A stretch of DNA of 64,000 nucleotides from Nocardia nova NBRC 15556 (GCF_001613005.1 NZ_BDBN01000024.1:62001-126000); one strand, 5' to 3'. Positions 9,866 through 19,400 are shown, counted from the stretch's first letter. The notes: generated by a model not told the origin, from the sequence alone. A program made the numbers and translations.

Positions 9866-9908
9866 ACGGTGGGGATGTCGCCGTCACACCCGCAGATCGA
9901 GGCCTGAC

Positions 9909-12221
9909 TCAGCCGCAGCGCACGGATGCCGACCCGTCGTAGCCGAGTTCCACATCGTGGGTGATCCGGCCCACTCCAACGGTGACGGTGCTGCTCACCG
10001 AGGGATATCCGCGCGCCACCACGGTGTAGTGACCGGCGGGCAGATCCGAGACCACGTAGCGGCCGTTGTGGTCGGTGCGAGCGGTGGAGATCCGATCGCC
10101 GCCGGCGTCCAGAACGGTCACCTCGGCGTTGGCGACCGCCTTGCCCTGCGCCTGGACGGCGCCGGCCAGGGTTGCCATCGGTTCCAGGTCGACGTCGTGG
10201 TGCAGCAGTCCGCTGTCGGGGATGGTGAGGGTGACCGCGGTGGGGTGCATCCGGTCGGCGACCACGACCAGGGTGTGGGTACCCGACGCGACGCCGCCGC
10301 AGCTGTAGCCGCCGTCGCCGCCGGTCACCGCTGCCCCGATCACCTCTCCGAGTGGGTCGGTGAGGGTAACCGTCGCTCCCGCAACGGGTTTCCCGTCACC
10401 GGCGCGGCGGACGGTGCCGGTAAGCTCGCCGGAACTCGGCAGCGTCAGATCCACGGTCTGGGCCACGGCGCCGACGACGACGGTGACGGCCACCGGGCGA
10501 TGCGCGGCGGCGGAGGCGATCAGCACATAGCTGCCGGGCGCCGGGGCGGGGAGGCGGTAGCTGCCGTCGGCTTCGCCCGTGGCGCGCGAAACCTGGTGTC
10601 CGCGTTGGTCGATCAGCGTCAGCGCCACATCCGGCACCGGCCGGCCGTTCTCGCGCCGGACGCTGCCACCGATGGCCCGGTCGTCGCCCGCCAGATCCAC
10701 CGCCTGCGGCGCCGACACACCCGCGATTCCGGCGGCCACCGCACTACCGTGCGGCGCGGCAGCCGGTTCCGGGTCCGACAGCTCCGCCGTCTCCGCGATG
10801 CCGTCCGATTCCGCGGCGACGGCCTGCGGCGCATGCGCGCGCACCGACGGAATGATCACCGCCGCCAGTGCGGCGAGCACGGAAACGCCGGCCAGGAACC
10901 AGAAGACCCGGGAGTACCCGGCATCCGCCGGCAGCCCGTGCGCGGTGGTGGCACCCGAGGTCAGCAGCACGGCCGACACCGCGCTGCCGATCGCACCGCC
11001 GACGGTGCGGACGTTGGCGTTCATTCCGGTGGCCGCGCCCGTCTGGGCGGGCGGCACCGCGGCGACGATGATGGCCGGCATCGACGAGAAGGCCAGCCCG
11101 ATACCGACACCCAGCAGCGCACCGGCCAGGTAGATCTCCCAGCTCTGGTCATGCCCGACGGCGAGCATCACGAACGCCGGGACGGTGATGACGCTGCCGA
11201 TCAGCACGATCGCCTTGGGGCCGATGCGCGCCGCCAGCGGCCCGATCGACAGGCCGATCACGAACATCGCGACCGACAGCGGCAGCATGTACAGCCCGGA
11301 CTGGGTGATGCCGGCGCTCAGGCCGTATCCCGCAATCGCTTTCGGGGTCTGCAGCAGCTGCGGCAGGAAGGTCATCATGGCGTACATTCCGGCGCCGGTC
11401 AGCACGGCCACCAGGTTCGTGGTCCACACCGCCGGAATCCGCATGGTGCGCATATCGATCAGCGGGGTGGTCGATTTCAGCTCGACCACGATCCAGGCGG
11501 CCGCCGCCACGACGGCCAGCGCGAACAGGCCGAGCGTCAGCGCCGAACCCCAGCCCCAGGACGGCCCCTTGCTCACCGCGAGCAGCAGCGCCACCAGCCA
11601 GGCCGACAGGAGAATCGCCGCGCCCCAATTGATATTGCCTGGACTGCGCACCGGTGATTCCGGCACGAACACTATCGCGGCCACCGCGGCGATCGCGGTG
11701 ATGATCATCGGCACCCAGAACAGCCAGTGGTAGTTCAGATGTTCGACAATCGGGCCCGCCAGCACCAGCCCGAGCCCGGAGCCGACGGCGATGAGCGAGG
11801 AGGCGATCCCCACCGCGCCGTGCAGCTTCTTCGCCGGGAACTCGTCGCGAATGATGCCGAATGCCAACGGAATCACGCCACCGCCCAGGCCCTGGATCAC
11901 CCGCGCCACGATCATCACCCCGACCGATTCGGTCAGCGCCGCGATCAGCGAGCCGACCGTCAGCGCGACCAGGGTGACGACGAGCATGCGTTCCTTGCCG
12001 ACCTTGTCGCCGATCCGCCCGAGAATCGGCGTCGCCACCGAGGCAGAGAGCAGATATCCGGTCATCAGCCAGGTCGCGGTGCTCTGCGTGGTGTGCAGCG
12101 CCGGAATCAGCAAGGCCAGTACCGGAACGACCATCGACTGCAGCAGCGCGTAGGCGGAGATGCCGAGCAGCAGCACCGCGAAGACGACGTTGTAGTGCGG
12201 GCGGGATTTGACGCGCGCCAC
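9909..12221 (-). CDS. DHA2-type MFS efflux transporter with three C-terminal beta-sandwich repeats
   Basis: Proton-driven efflux pump, 770 residues. Residues about 10-475 form an EmrB/QacA-type MFS domain with motif A GRIGDKVGKERM and the motif-C-like stretch IAVGSGLGLVLAGPI. From about 520 to the end there are three repeats of about 80 residues of the carboxypeptidase-regulatory/Cna-B type, each with (V/I)xGxV, a central GATVTLTDPLGEV-like strand pair and GxYxxxxxxxGxYxLxV. GTG 12221 was chosen because GGGGAGG lies 9 bases upstream; the GTG at 12239 is inside that site. A second transporter at 27626-30322 has a near-copy of the tail on a different MFS body. Substrate unknown. An inverted repeat at 12265-12279 suggests local repressor control. 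Confidence 0.92.
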   Translation of the reverse strand: MARVKSRPHYNVVFAVLLLGISAYALLQSMVVPVLALLIPALHTTQSTATWLMTGYLLSASVATPILGRIGDKVGKERMLVVTLVALTVGSLIAALTESVGVMIVARVIQGLGGGVIPLAFGIIRDEFPAKKLHGAVGIASSLIAVGSGLGLVLAGPIVEHLNYHWLFWVPMIITAIAAVAAIVFVPESPVRSPGNINWGAAILLSAWLVALLLAVSKGPSWGWGSALTLGLFALAVVAAAAWIVVELKSTTPLIDMRTMRIPAVWTTNLVAVLTGAGMYAMMTFLPQLLQTPKAIAGYGLSAGITQSGLYMLPLSVAMFVIGLSIGPLAARIGPKAIVLIGSVITVPAFVMLAVGHDQSWEIYLAGALLGVGIGLAFSSMPAIIVAAVPPAQTGAATGMNANVRTVGGAIGSAVSAVLLTSGATTAHGLPADAGYSRVFWFLAGVSVLAALAAVIIPSVRAHAPQAVAAESDGIAETAELSDPEPAAAPHGSAVAAGIAGVSAPQAVDLAGDDRAIGGSVRRENGRPVPDVALTLIDQRGHQVSRATGEADGSYRLPAPAPGSYVLIASAAAHRPVAVTVVVGAVAQTVDLTLPSSGELTGTVRRAGDGKPVAGATVTLTDPLGEVIGAAVTGGDGGYSCGGVASGTHTLVVVADRMHPTAVTLTIPDSGLLHHDVDLEPMATLAGAVQAQGKAVANAEVTVLDAGGDRISTARTDHNGRYVVSDLPAGHYTVVARGYPSVSSTVTVGVGRITHDVELGYDGSASVRCG

Positions 12222-12264
12222 GGGTGGTTTCCTCCCCACGAGACGGAAGTGGAGTGAATCTCCG

Positions 12265-12279
12265 GTTAGAAACCCTAAC
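12265..12279. promoter_or_regulatory. Candidate operator of the first repeat-tailed MFS gene
   Basis: GTTAG-aaacc-CTAAC, a short inverted repeat 44 bases upstream of the MFS start at 12221, in the 202-base divergent gap with the phosphotransferase-like gene. The size fits a TetR- or MarR-type operator. The second repeat-tailed transporter also has a GTTAG-containing dyad in its promoter. Confidence 0.4.
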
Positions 12280-12423
12280 AGGGATGTGAGGCAGTCCCCG
12301 ACCGCGCGAACGTGATCTCGACCTCAGTAATCGGTAACCACGATGTTGCACGAAACCGCGTCGCACGGTCCGCCGATCCCTCACAATGAGGGCAAGGATG
12401 AGGGATTCGGCAGGAACTCGGGT

Positions 12424-13329
12424 ATGCGCATGACCGCACAGCTGGCTGGAAACGGAAATCTGTCGGTTCTGCGCGCCGCATGTCTGAGTGCCGGCATGGA
12501 AGCGGGCGGCGCACAGGAGGTGCGGTTCGGCGCGGGTACCGGTTACCGGTTGCCCAGCGGGGTCGTGGTGCGCATCAGCCACCCGGATCATCGGCCCGAG
12601 GCGCGCCGGGAGATCGAGGTCTCCCGCTGGCTCACCGCCTCCGGCGTCGCCGCGCCGCACACCCTGCCCGACGTGCGTCAGCCGCTCGAAATCCAGGGCC
12701 GGACGGTGACCTTCTGGCAGGTTCCGCCGCTGTATCAGCACGGCGCGCTGGACGATATGGCGCAGGCGCTGCTGCGATTACACAGCCTGGCGCCGCCGAC
12801 GACGTTCGCTCTCGGCCAGCTGCAGCCGTTTCGCGGAATCGCCGAGTTGATCGCCACCGCCGAGCTGTTCACCGCCGACGACCGCCGCTGGCTGCGCGAG
12901 CATCTCACCGAATTGCGCGGGCGGTGGGCCGATCTGCCGAGCGGGATGCAGTGGTGTGTCATCCACGGCGAGGCCTGGGGCCGCGAATTCGCCGCCACCG
13001 TCGACCACGACGTCCTGATGCTGAACTTGGAGAACATGTCGATCGGCCCGCCGGAATGGGATCTGGTACCGACCGCGATCGCCTACGCCTCGCTGGGCTG
13101 GATCACCAGCGCGCAGTACGCCCGGTTCTGCAACGCCTACCACCTCGACGTCCTGCGGTGGCCGGGATTCTTCCTGCTGCGCGACATCGTCGAGTTGCGG
13201 ATGACGATGGATGCCGTCCGCGCCGCCGTCGCCGACCCGGTTCACCTCCACCAGGCACGCTGGCGGCTGGCCTGTATCCGCGGCGACGAAGGTCCGCGGC
13301 AGTGGCCGGGCTGGGCGCCCCTGCACTGA
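12424..13329 (+). CDS. Aminoglycoside-phosphotransferase-fold protein with altered catalytic residues
   Basis: APH/choline-kinase fold protein, 301 residues. The fold is visible from the N-lobe (GAGTGYRLPSGVVVRISHP), the hinge, and C-lobe blocks ALLRLHSLAPP and IGPPEWDLVPTAIAY. In active members the catalytic loop reads HGDxHxxN and the metal site is an Asp before the IGPxEWDL block. Here the loop is H181-G-E-A-W-G-R-E188 and the metal Asp is Asn201 (LNLENMSIGPPEWDL). So the catalytic Asp, the metal Asn and the metal Asp are all replaced. It is probably a pseudokinase that binds but does not phosphorylate, or acts by an unusual route. ATG 12424 and ATG 12430 are both possible starts. Confidence 0.8.
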   Translation: MRMTAQLAGNGNLSVLRAACLSAGMEAGGAQEVRFGAGTGYRLPSGVVVRISHPDHRPEARREIEVSRWLTASGVAAPHTLPDVRQPLEIQGRTVTFWQVPPLYQHGALDDMAQALLRLHSLAPPTTFALGQLQPFRGIAELIATAELFTADDRRWLREHLTELRGRWADLPSGMQWCVIHGEAWGREFAATVDHDVLMLNLENMSIGPPEWDLVPTAIAYASLGWITSAQYARFCNAYHLDVLRWPGFFLLRDIVELRMTMDAVRAAVADPVHLHQARWRLACIRGDEGPRQWPGWAPLH

Positions 13330-13354
13330 AACCGTCTGGCCCTCACGCGGTTTC
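13328..13354 (+). terminator. Weak hairpin after phosphotransferase-like gene
   Basis: GAAACCG and CGGTTTC form a 7-base stem with a 13-base loop, overlapping the stop codon at 13327-13329. No T-run follows beyond a short CCCCCTT. Possible terminator before the mce operon promoter. Confidence 0.3.
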
Positions 13355-13477
13355 CCCCTTGCGCGAGCACGCGACGCCTCTCGCCCACAGATCAGAGCAC
13401 CCATCTGGATTGGTGTCTGGAATGTGGTCCAGGTCATATGGTACGTTCTGCCGCATGGTTCGGCGGACGGAGGTTCG

Positions 13478-14335
13478 ATGTCGACCACTGATCTGGATGT
13501 ACACCTCGGGGGACGGGAACCCAGGGCGGCGCAGGTACTGCGCCGGAACTTCTCCGACACGGTGCTGTCGAGTCTCGCCACACTCGGCCGGGCGCTGCAG
13601 ATGGGTTCCCATGCGATCCGGGTAGGCCTCGGCGATGCGGTGCGGATGCGGTTTCGGACGCGCGAAACCCTCACGCAGGCATGGTTTCTGATCAAGGTCA
13701 CCGCGATACCGAGCGTGCTGATGGCGATTCCGTTCGGCGTCATCGTCTCCACCCAGGTCGGCAATATCGTCTCGCAACTCGGCGCGGATTCGATGATCGG
13801 CGCGGCCGGCGGGCTGGGGGTGATCAAACAGGGCGCGCCGATGGCCGCCGCGATGATGCTCGGCGGGGCCGGCTCGGCGGCCATCGCCTCCGATCTCGGC
13901 GCGCGAACCGTGCGGGAAGAGGTCGACGCCATGCGGGTCATGGGGATCGATCCGGTGCAGCGTCTCGTCGTTCCGCGCATCGCGGCGATGATGCTGGTCG
14001 CTCCGCTGCTCAACATCCTGATCATCGCTGTCGGCATCGCCTCCGGCTTCGCCGTCGCGGTCGCCGCGCTCGGGGTGACGCCGGGCAGTTACTGGCAGTC
14101 GTTCGGCGCCTTCACCACCACCCTCGATATCTGGGTGTCGCTGATCAAGGCGCTGATCTTCGGCTTCCTGGTGGTGATCATCGCCTGCCAGCGCGGGCTC
14201 GAAGCCGGGGGCGGCCCGCGCGGCGTGGCCGACGGCGTGAACGCGGCCGTGGTCATGTCGATCGCCGCGGTCACCGTGCTCAATACCGCGATCACGCAGG
14301 TAGTCACCATGTTCTTCCCGGTGAGGATGGCCTGA
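13478..14335 (+). CDS. yrbEA: YrbE/MlaE-type permease A of Mce lipid-uptake system
   Basis: First gene of the mce operon, 285 residues. It is one of two MlaE-family inner-membrane permeases that, with MceA-F and a separate MceG ATPase, import lipids or sterols. Membrane segments cover about 70-90, 135-160, 190-215, 225-245 and 260-282. The family block GGAGSAAIASDLGARTVREE followed by VDAMRVMGIDP is intact; this is the cytoplasmic coupling region for the ATPase. ATG 13478 has GGACGGAGG 5 bases upstream. The stop overlaps the next start (TGATG). The 148 bases upstream must carry the operon promoter; a TATGGT box lies at 13437-13442 but I found no good -35 for it. Confidence 0.95.
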   Translation: MSTTDLDVHLGGREPRAAQVLRRNFSDTVLSSLATLGRALQMGSHAIRVGLGDAVRMRFRTRETLTQAWFLIKVTAIPSVLMAIPFGVIVSTQVGNIVSQLGADSMIGAAGGLGVIKQGAPMAAAMMLGGAGSAAIASDLGARTVREEVDAMRVMGIDPVQRLVVPRIAAMMLVAPLLNILIIAVGIASGFAVAVAALGVTPGSYWQSFGAFTTTLDIWVSLIKALIFGFLVVIIACQRGLEAGGGPRGVADGVNAAVVMSIAAVTVLNTAITQVVTMFFPVRMA

Positions 14336-15198
14336 TGACCGCGACCCCGTATGCGCCCGCGGGCCTGCGGTGGGTGCATCGCCTGGGGCGTCGCGCCCAT
14401 CCGCTGCGGCCGTTCGAATCGATCGGCTTCGTCCTCGGATTCGGGTGGCAGGTGGTGTCGTCGCTGCCGTACACGCTGATGCACTACCGCCGCGAGACGG
14501 TCGTGGTGATCACCGACATGACGTGGGGCCGCGGTTCGGTGATCATCGGCGGCGGCGTGGTCCCGCTGATGTTGCTGCTCGGGGCGGCGATGGGCGCCTC
14601 CATCGGCATCGAGGCGTTCAGTGCGCTCAACCTGCTGTCGCTGGGTCAGCTCAGCGGCCTGATCTCCGCGTTCGGGGTGACCCGGGAGCTGGCGCCGATC
14701 GCGGCGGGGGTCGGCTTCGCGGCGCAGGCCGGCTGCCGGATGACCGCGGAGATCGGGTCGATGCGCATCTCCGAGGAGATCGACGCGCTGGAATCGCTCG
14801 GCGTGCGGTCGGTGCCGTTCGTGGTGACCACCCGCGTCATCGCCGGAATCATCGCCGTCGCACCGGCTTTCGTGGTGGCACTGAGTCTCGGCTATCTGTC
14901 GTGCGCGCTGATCGTCACCACCATCCACGGCACGCCGGCCGGCACCTACAACCACTATTTCGATCAGTTCGTGCTGGGCTGGGACGTCATCGCCGCGACG
15001 ATCAAGGTGATGGTCTTCGCGGTCGCCGTCGTCCTGATCCATTGTTACCAAGGCTTTTTCGCGACCGGCGGGCCGGAGGGCGTCGGCATCGGCTCGGGGC
15101 GCGCGATCCGGGCCAGCCTCGTCTCGATCATCGCGCTCGACATGCTCACCACCATCGTCCTCTGGGGATTCCGGTCCCCCATCACGTTCACCGGATGA
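14335..15198 (+). CDS. yrbEB: YrbE/MlaE-type permease B of Mce lipid-uptake system
   Basis: Second permease subunit, 287 residues, paralogous to the gene before it. It has the same MlaE coupling block (AAQAGCRMTAEIGSMRISEE, then IDALESLGVRSVPF) and five or six hydrophobic segments, ending AIRASLVSIIALDMLTTIVL. It starts at ATG 14335 inside the stop of yrbEA, so translation is coupled. The two permeases are expected to form a heterodimer in the inner membrane with the MceA-F tube above it. No ATPase is encoded with them, as usual for mce loci, so a MceG elsewhere in the genome must energise the system. Confidence 0.95.
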   Translation: MTATPYAPAGLRWVHRLGRRAHPLRPFESIGFVLGFGWQVVSSLPYTLMHYRRETVVVITDMTWGRGSVIIGGGVVPLMLLLGAAMGASIGIEAFSALNLLSLGQLSGLISAFGVTRELAPIAAGVGFAAQAGCRMTAEIGSMRISEEIDALESLGVRSVPFVVTTRVIAGIIAVAPAFVVALSLGYLSCALIVTTIHGTPAGTYNHYFDQFVLGWDVIAATIKVMVFAVAVVLIHCYQGFFATGGPEGVGIGSGRAIRASLVSIIALDMLTTIVLWGFRSPITFTG

Positions 15199-15202
15199 CC
15201 CC

Positions 15203-16261
15203 ATGCCTCCTTATGCCCTGCCCGGCACCGAGGTCGGGCCCCGCCGCGCGCGGATCCTCGGCATCGGTGCGGTCGCGCTCGCCGCGGTGCTCGTCGTCGG
15301 CTGGCGGCTGCTGCCCGACAGCCGACCGGCCGACGAGATGCGCGTCGATCTGGTCACCGCGCAGGTCGGCGAGGGAGTCGGCGCCGGAACCGATGTCCGG
15401 CTCGACGGTGTCCGGGTCGGCTCGGTCGCCTCGGTCGCCATGGCCGGAACCGGCCGGCAGCGCATCGGATTGACGCTGCGCCGATCCCAGCTGTTCGGCC
15501 TCACCGACGCGCTGACCGTCGACTACGCGCCCGGGAATCTCTTCGGAATCACTGCGCTGCAACTGAATCCGAACAGCGGCGGCACTCGGCTGCGGGACGG
15601 CTCGACCGTGGATCTGAGCGATCGCGACGCCGACCGGGTGCGCGATGCCACCCTCGCCGCGCTGCTGGAATCCACGGGCCGGCTCACCGACGACGTGCTG
15701 ACCGCGAAACTCACCGAGGTGCTGCGCACCACCTCGCACGACATCAGCGCCTTCACCCCGCTGCTGCAGGCGATCGGCACGACCGCGCGCTCGTTCACCG
15801 AAACCCAGCAACTCCCACCGTCGATGGTGTTGGGCCAATTCGGCTCGGCGCTGCACGGTGTGCCGGCACTGCTCGCCGGCGCGGCCGAACTGTTGCACGC
15901 GGATCTGACGAATCAGCAGCTCGCGACGAAGGAGAACGTCGATCGCTTCTCGGAGATGTTCAATCGGGTCCAGAACGAGATGCTGCCGGTGGCGACGGAA
16001 ACCCTGTACACGGCGCAGCGAAATTTCGGCGGGCTGCTGCCGATCGCCGTCACGATGCTCGACCAGGTCGCCGGTTCGGTCTCCGACCCGCGGCGTTCGG
16101 AGAGCGAATTGCGTGAACTGCTCGACCGTCTCGGCGCCGGCTTCCACGACTCGCCCTCGGGCCCGGTGCTGAACGCCCGCGTGGATCTGACCACCGTCCC
16201 CGGCTTGGCGACGCCGCTGGCAGCCCTGCTCGCCCACCAGACCGGTACGGGAGGTCGCTGA
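15203..16261 (+). CDS. mceA: MCE-family substrate-binding protein A
   Basis: Membrane-anchored MCE (MlaD-type) protein, 352 residues. The N-terminal helix (about 15-38) anchors it with the rest in the periplasm. The MCE beta-barrel covers about 45-125, with GVGAGTDVRLDGVRVGSVASV as the signature. A long helical needle region follows, forming with the other five Mce proteins the lipid channel seen in Mce1. It is shorter than the about 400-450 residues of tuberculosis MceA proteins and lacks their long C-terminal tail. Four bases separate it from yrbEB; the next gene starts directly after its stop. Confidence 0.92.
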   Translation: MPPYALPGTEVGPRRARILGIGAVALAAVLVVGWRLLPDSRPADEMRVDLVTAQVGEGVGAGTDVRLDGVRVGSVASVAMAGTGRQRIGLTLRRSQLFGLTDALTVDYAPGNLFGITALQLNPNSGGTRLRDGSTVDLSDRDADRVRDATLAALLESTGRLTDDVLTAKLTEVLRTTSHDISAFTPLLQAIGTTARSFTETQQLPPSMVLGQFGSALHGVPALLAGAAELLHADLTNQQLATKENVDRFSEMFNRVQNEMLPVATETLYTAQRNFGGLLPIAVTMLDQVAGSVSDPRRSESELRELLDRLGAGFHDSPSGPVLNARVDLTTVPGLATPLAALLAHQTGTGGR

Positions 16262-17266
16262 ATGTCGACCCGCGCGTTGTGGATTCGAGTGGCCGTGTCC
16301 GTGCTGGCCATGGCCGTCGTCCTCGTCGGGGTGTTCCGGTTGATCGAGCGTCCGGTCAGCGGTGACACCGACACCTACACCGCGATTTTCACCGATGCGA
16401 ACGGCTTGCGGCTCGGCGACGACGTCCGGCTCTACGGGGTGCAGGTCGGGAAGGTGCGCGGCGTCGACTTGGACGGAGCGCTGGCCCGCGTGCGCTTCAC
16501 CGTCACGCAGGGCCATCCGCTCTACACCGAGACCAAGGTGGCGGTGCGATATCAGAACCTCACCGGTTTCCGGTATCTCGAGATCCAGCAGCCGGATCAG
16601 CCGGGTCCCCGCCGCCCGGCGGCAGCGGCCTTCGACACCGCGCACACGGTTCCGGCCTTCGACATCACCACCCTGTTCAACGGTTTGCAGCCGGTGCTGG
16701 CGCAGCTGTCACCCGACGATCTGAATCGGTTCGCGAGCAGTATGCTCGCCGTCGTCCAGGGCGACGGCAACGGCATCGGGCCGGCGCTCGACGCCATCGA
16801 TATGCTGAGCCGGTACGCGTCCGACCGCGCACAGGTGCTGTCGGTCCTGGTGAACAATTTCGCCCAGGTTTCCGCGCATATGGCCGGGAAATCCGGCAAC
16901 GCCATGCAATTGATGACGAATCTGACGGAACTGTTCGTCACCATCACCGACAAATTGCCCGGCCTCGTGCAATTCGGAATGGAAATTCCGCCGATGTTGC
17001 GCCCGCTGCTGGACCTGCTGGATGTCCTGGGCGTCACCGGTGAGAAGAACCGAGACCTGGACGCGCTTCTGCATCGTGTCCTTCCGAACCCGCGTCAGGC
17101 CGCCGATGTGCTGGGACGGCTGCCCGGATTGATCCAGACCATGACGACGACCATTCCCCAGACCGGGCCCGACGCGGCGATGACCTGCTCGCACGGGATC
17201 GCACCGGCGCCCGGACCGCTGGCCGTCCTGATCGCCGGACAGAGGATCACGCTATGCCATCGGTAG
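16262..17266 (+). CDS. mceB: MCE-family substrate-binding protein B
   Basis: MCE protein, 334 residues, with membrane anchor at about 8-27 and MCE domain about 35-115 carrying ANGLRLGDDVRLYGVQVGKV. The helical region (about 150-280) includes LARLSPDDLNRFASSMLAVV-like sequence typical of MceB (seen here as QLSPDDLNRFASSML), then a Cys-containing C-terminus (MTCSHG, ITLCHR), which could form a disulfide as in other MceB proteins. ATG 16262 directly follows the mceA stop. Its last 13 bases overlap mceC in another frame, so the operon is one transcript with coupled translation. Confidence 0.92.
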   Translation: MSTRALWIRVAVSVLAMAVVLVGVFRLIERPVSGDTDTYTAIFTDANGLRLGDDVRLYGVQVGKVRGVDLDGALARVRFTVTQGHPLYTETKVAVRYQNLTGFRYLEIQQPDQPGPRRPAAAAFDTAHTVPAFDITTLFNGLQPVLAQLSPDDLNRFASSMLAVVQGDGNGIGPALDAIDMLSRYASDRAQVLSVLVNNFAQVSAHMAGKSGNAMQLMTNLTELFVTITDKLPGLVQFGMEIPPMLRPLLDLLDVLGVTGEKNRDLDALLHRVLPNPRQAADVLGRLPGLIQTMTTTIPQTGPDAAMTCSHGIAPAPGPLAVLIAGQRITLCHR

Positions 17267-18297
17267 TCACCCCCGCGTCGGTCAGCGCCGCCCTGCGCAC
17301 GCTCCGGCGCCGGATGTTCACCAGCCGCGACGAGCGCGGCGCCCAATTGCGCTGGGGCATCAGCGGAATAGTCGCGGTTCTCGTTCTGGTGGCGGCGATC
17401 GGCGTGATCGATGTCGTCGGAACCACGCCCGAGCGAACATATTCCGCCGATATCGCCGAGGCCGGTTCGATCCGCACGGGTGACGATGTCCGGATAGCGG
17501 GAATTCCGGTCGGCAAGGTGAAATCCCTGCGATTGCTTCCCGATCGGGTGCGGATGACGTTCACGGTGAAGGACGGGGTCGCCATCGGCGATCAGACCAC
17601 CCTCGCGGTGCGAATGCTGACCCTCGTCGGCGGCTACTACCTGGCCGTACAACCAGCGGGATCGAACCCGTTGGGCAACACCGTCATTCCCGTCCCGCGC
17701 GTAATTCTGCCGTACAACCTCACCCAGGCTTTCCAGGACGCCGTCGAGCCCGTGCGGCGGACCGACGGTGACGCCATCCGCCGGGATCTCGCCGCACTGG
17801 CCGGTTCGATCGACAAGAGCCCGGACGCGCTCCGGCACGCCGGCCGGGCGGTCTCCGACATCGTCGCCATCATGGACCGGCAGAACGCGGACGTATCCCG
17901 GACGCTGGCGCTGACCGACGAATATCTGACGGCGCTGAACAAGAATTCCGACACCCTCGTCACCCTGATGCGGACCTTCGGCACACTCGAGAACGTCGTC
18001 GCGGACAATCGGGAACAGCTCAGCTGGGCGCTGCACGGCCTGGCCCAGCTGGTGCAGAAGCTGGTCCCGCTCGGACGGATCTGGGACGACTCGCTACGCG
18101 AACAGGCGCAGCCGCTCGTCGACGCGATCCCGAAGCTGCGGGAACTCGGCGACCGCATGGGCGCCCTGCTCGATTCACTGCACACCTTCGAGCAGCGCCT
18201 GACACCGCTGGTCCAGCCGGGCGGCGGAGTGAGCGTCGACCAGTCCGCCGCCACCGTCACCGGCATCTGTGTTCCGGTGCCCGGAGGGGGATGCTGA
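17254..18297 (+). CDS. mceC: MCE-family substrate-binding protein C
   Basis: MCE protein, 347 residues. The anchor helix lies at about 35-55 after a basic N-terminus; the MCE domain (about 60-145) carries AGSIRTGDDVRIAGIPVGKV. The needle helices follow (ALTDEYLTALNKNSDTLVTL). The end has two cysteines, GICVPVPGGGC, likely a disulfide in the periplasm. ATG 17254 has AGAGGA upstream and overlaps mceB by 13 bases. The final TGA overlaps the mceD ATG. Confidence 0.92.
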   Translation: MPSVVTPASVSAALRTLRRRMFTSRDERGAQLRWGISGIVAVLVLVAAIGVIDVVGTTPERTYSADIAEAGSIRTGDDVRIAGIPVGKVKSLRLLPDRVRMTFTVKDGVAIGDQTTLAVRMLTLVGGYYLAVQPAGSNPLGNTVIPVPRVILPYNLTQAFQDAVEPVRRTDGDAIRRDLAALAGSIDKSPDALRHAGRAVSDIVAIMDRQNADVSRTLALTDEYLTALNKNSDTLVTLMRTFGTLENVVADNREQLSWALHGLAQLVQKLVPLGRIWDDSLREQAQPLVDAIPKLRELGDRMGALLDSLHTFEQRLTPLVQPGGGVSVDQSAATVTGICVPVPGGGC

Positions 18298-19400
18298 TGC
18301 TGAGCAGGATTCTCGGATCGCGCGGCCTGATGTCGGCGGCGGTGGTGCTGGTGCTCGTACTGGCCGCGGGATTCGCCGTGACGATGAGCAGATCCGAACC
18401 GGCGACGCGCAGTTACTGCGCGCGGATGCCCGACAGCATCGGCCTCTACACCGACAGCGCCGTCACCGTCATGGGCGTTCAGGTCGGCAAGGTCACCGCC
18501 GTCGAGCCCGACAACGGCGCTGCCACAGTGCGTTTCACCGTACGCGCCGACCGCAAACTCCCGGCGGACGTCGGCGCGGTGACGGTCAGCCACACCATCC
18601 TGGCCGATCGCACTCTGGCGCTCATCGGCGCCGAACCCGCCGGAGCCGGTTGGGATCCGAGCCGATGCATCACCAAAACCCTGACGCCCAAGAGCATGTC
18701 GGAGACCTTCGACGCACTGGCGAAACTCTCGGATCAGCTCGACGCGTCCGGTGATCCCGCCCAGCGCACCGCCGTCGGTGACGGTCTCGACGCACTCGAC
18801 CGGGCGACATCCGGCACCGGCGAGCAGCTCAACGCGCTCATCGGGCAACTCAGCCGGGCGCTCGCCTCCCCCGACGCGGCGATCGGACATCTCGGTCAGC
18901 TCATGGACGATCTCGCCGCACTGGCCCGTCGCGCCCGCAACGGATGGCCGGACCTGGAGAACATCGTGCCTCGGCTGACCCAGACCTTCTCCGATATCAA
19001 CACCCTCGCGTTCCCGCCCGTGGCCGATCTCGTGACGGCGCTGGCCGGGCTGCTTCCGGAACTCAACGAGGTGATCATGAAGCTCGGCTCCCCCGCGCTG
19101 CGCGCGGTGAACGACATCCCCGGCCTGTCGAAGCTCATCGCGTCGGGAGTCGGCTCACTCGCCGAGATCATCCGCATGACCCCGGCCCTCGCCACCGGGT
19201 TCTCCGACGCGGTCGATCCGGTCAGCGGCGACTTCACCATCGGGTACGCGCCACCGAAACTGGCTCTGCCGCAGGCACAAACCGACCAGATCTGCGCGGC
19301 GCTGCGGGCGGTCGCGGGGCAACAGTGCGGGACCCCCAGCAATGGTGTGGTGACGGTGCCTGCGCTTCCGGTTCTCCTGTCGGCGGTGAGCGCGAAGTGA
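18297..19400 (+). CDS. mceD: MCE-family substrate-binding protein D
   Basis: MCE protein, 367 residues, with an anchor at about 13-33 and MCE domain about 38-115 carrying DSIGLYTDSAVTVMGVQVGKV. The C-terminal half is helical (STGEQ-like repeats, DLAALARRARNGWPDLENIV). I chose ATG 18297 over the in-frame ATG 18291 because GGAGG ends only a few bases before 18291, while 18297 gives normal spacing and makes the TGATG overlap seen elsewhere in this operon. Confidence 0.9.
   Translation: MLSRILGSRGLMSAAVVLVLVLAAGFAVTMSRSEPATRSYCARMPDSIGLYTDSAVTVMGVQVGKVTAVEPDNGAATVRFTVRADRKLPADVGAVTVSHTILADRTLALIGAEPAGAGWDPSRCITKTLTPKSMSETFDALAKLSDQLDASGDPAQRTAVGDGLDALDRATSGTGEQLNALIGQLSRALASPDAAIGHLGQLMDDLAALARRARNGWPDLENIVPRLTQTFSDINTLAFPPVADLVTALAGLLPELNEVIMKLGSPALRAVNDIPGLSKLIASGVGSLAEIIRMTPALATGFSDAVDPVSGDFTIGYAPPKLALPQAQTDQICAALRAVAGQQCGTPSNGVVTVPALPVLLSAVSAK

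Noticed and set aside
9957..11657. A 566-residue open frame on the + strand
   Set aside because: Antisense of the first repeat-tailed MFS gene; no recognisable protein.
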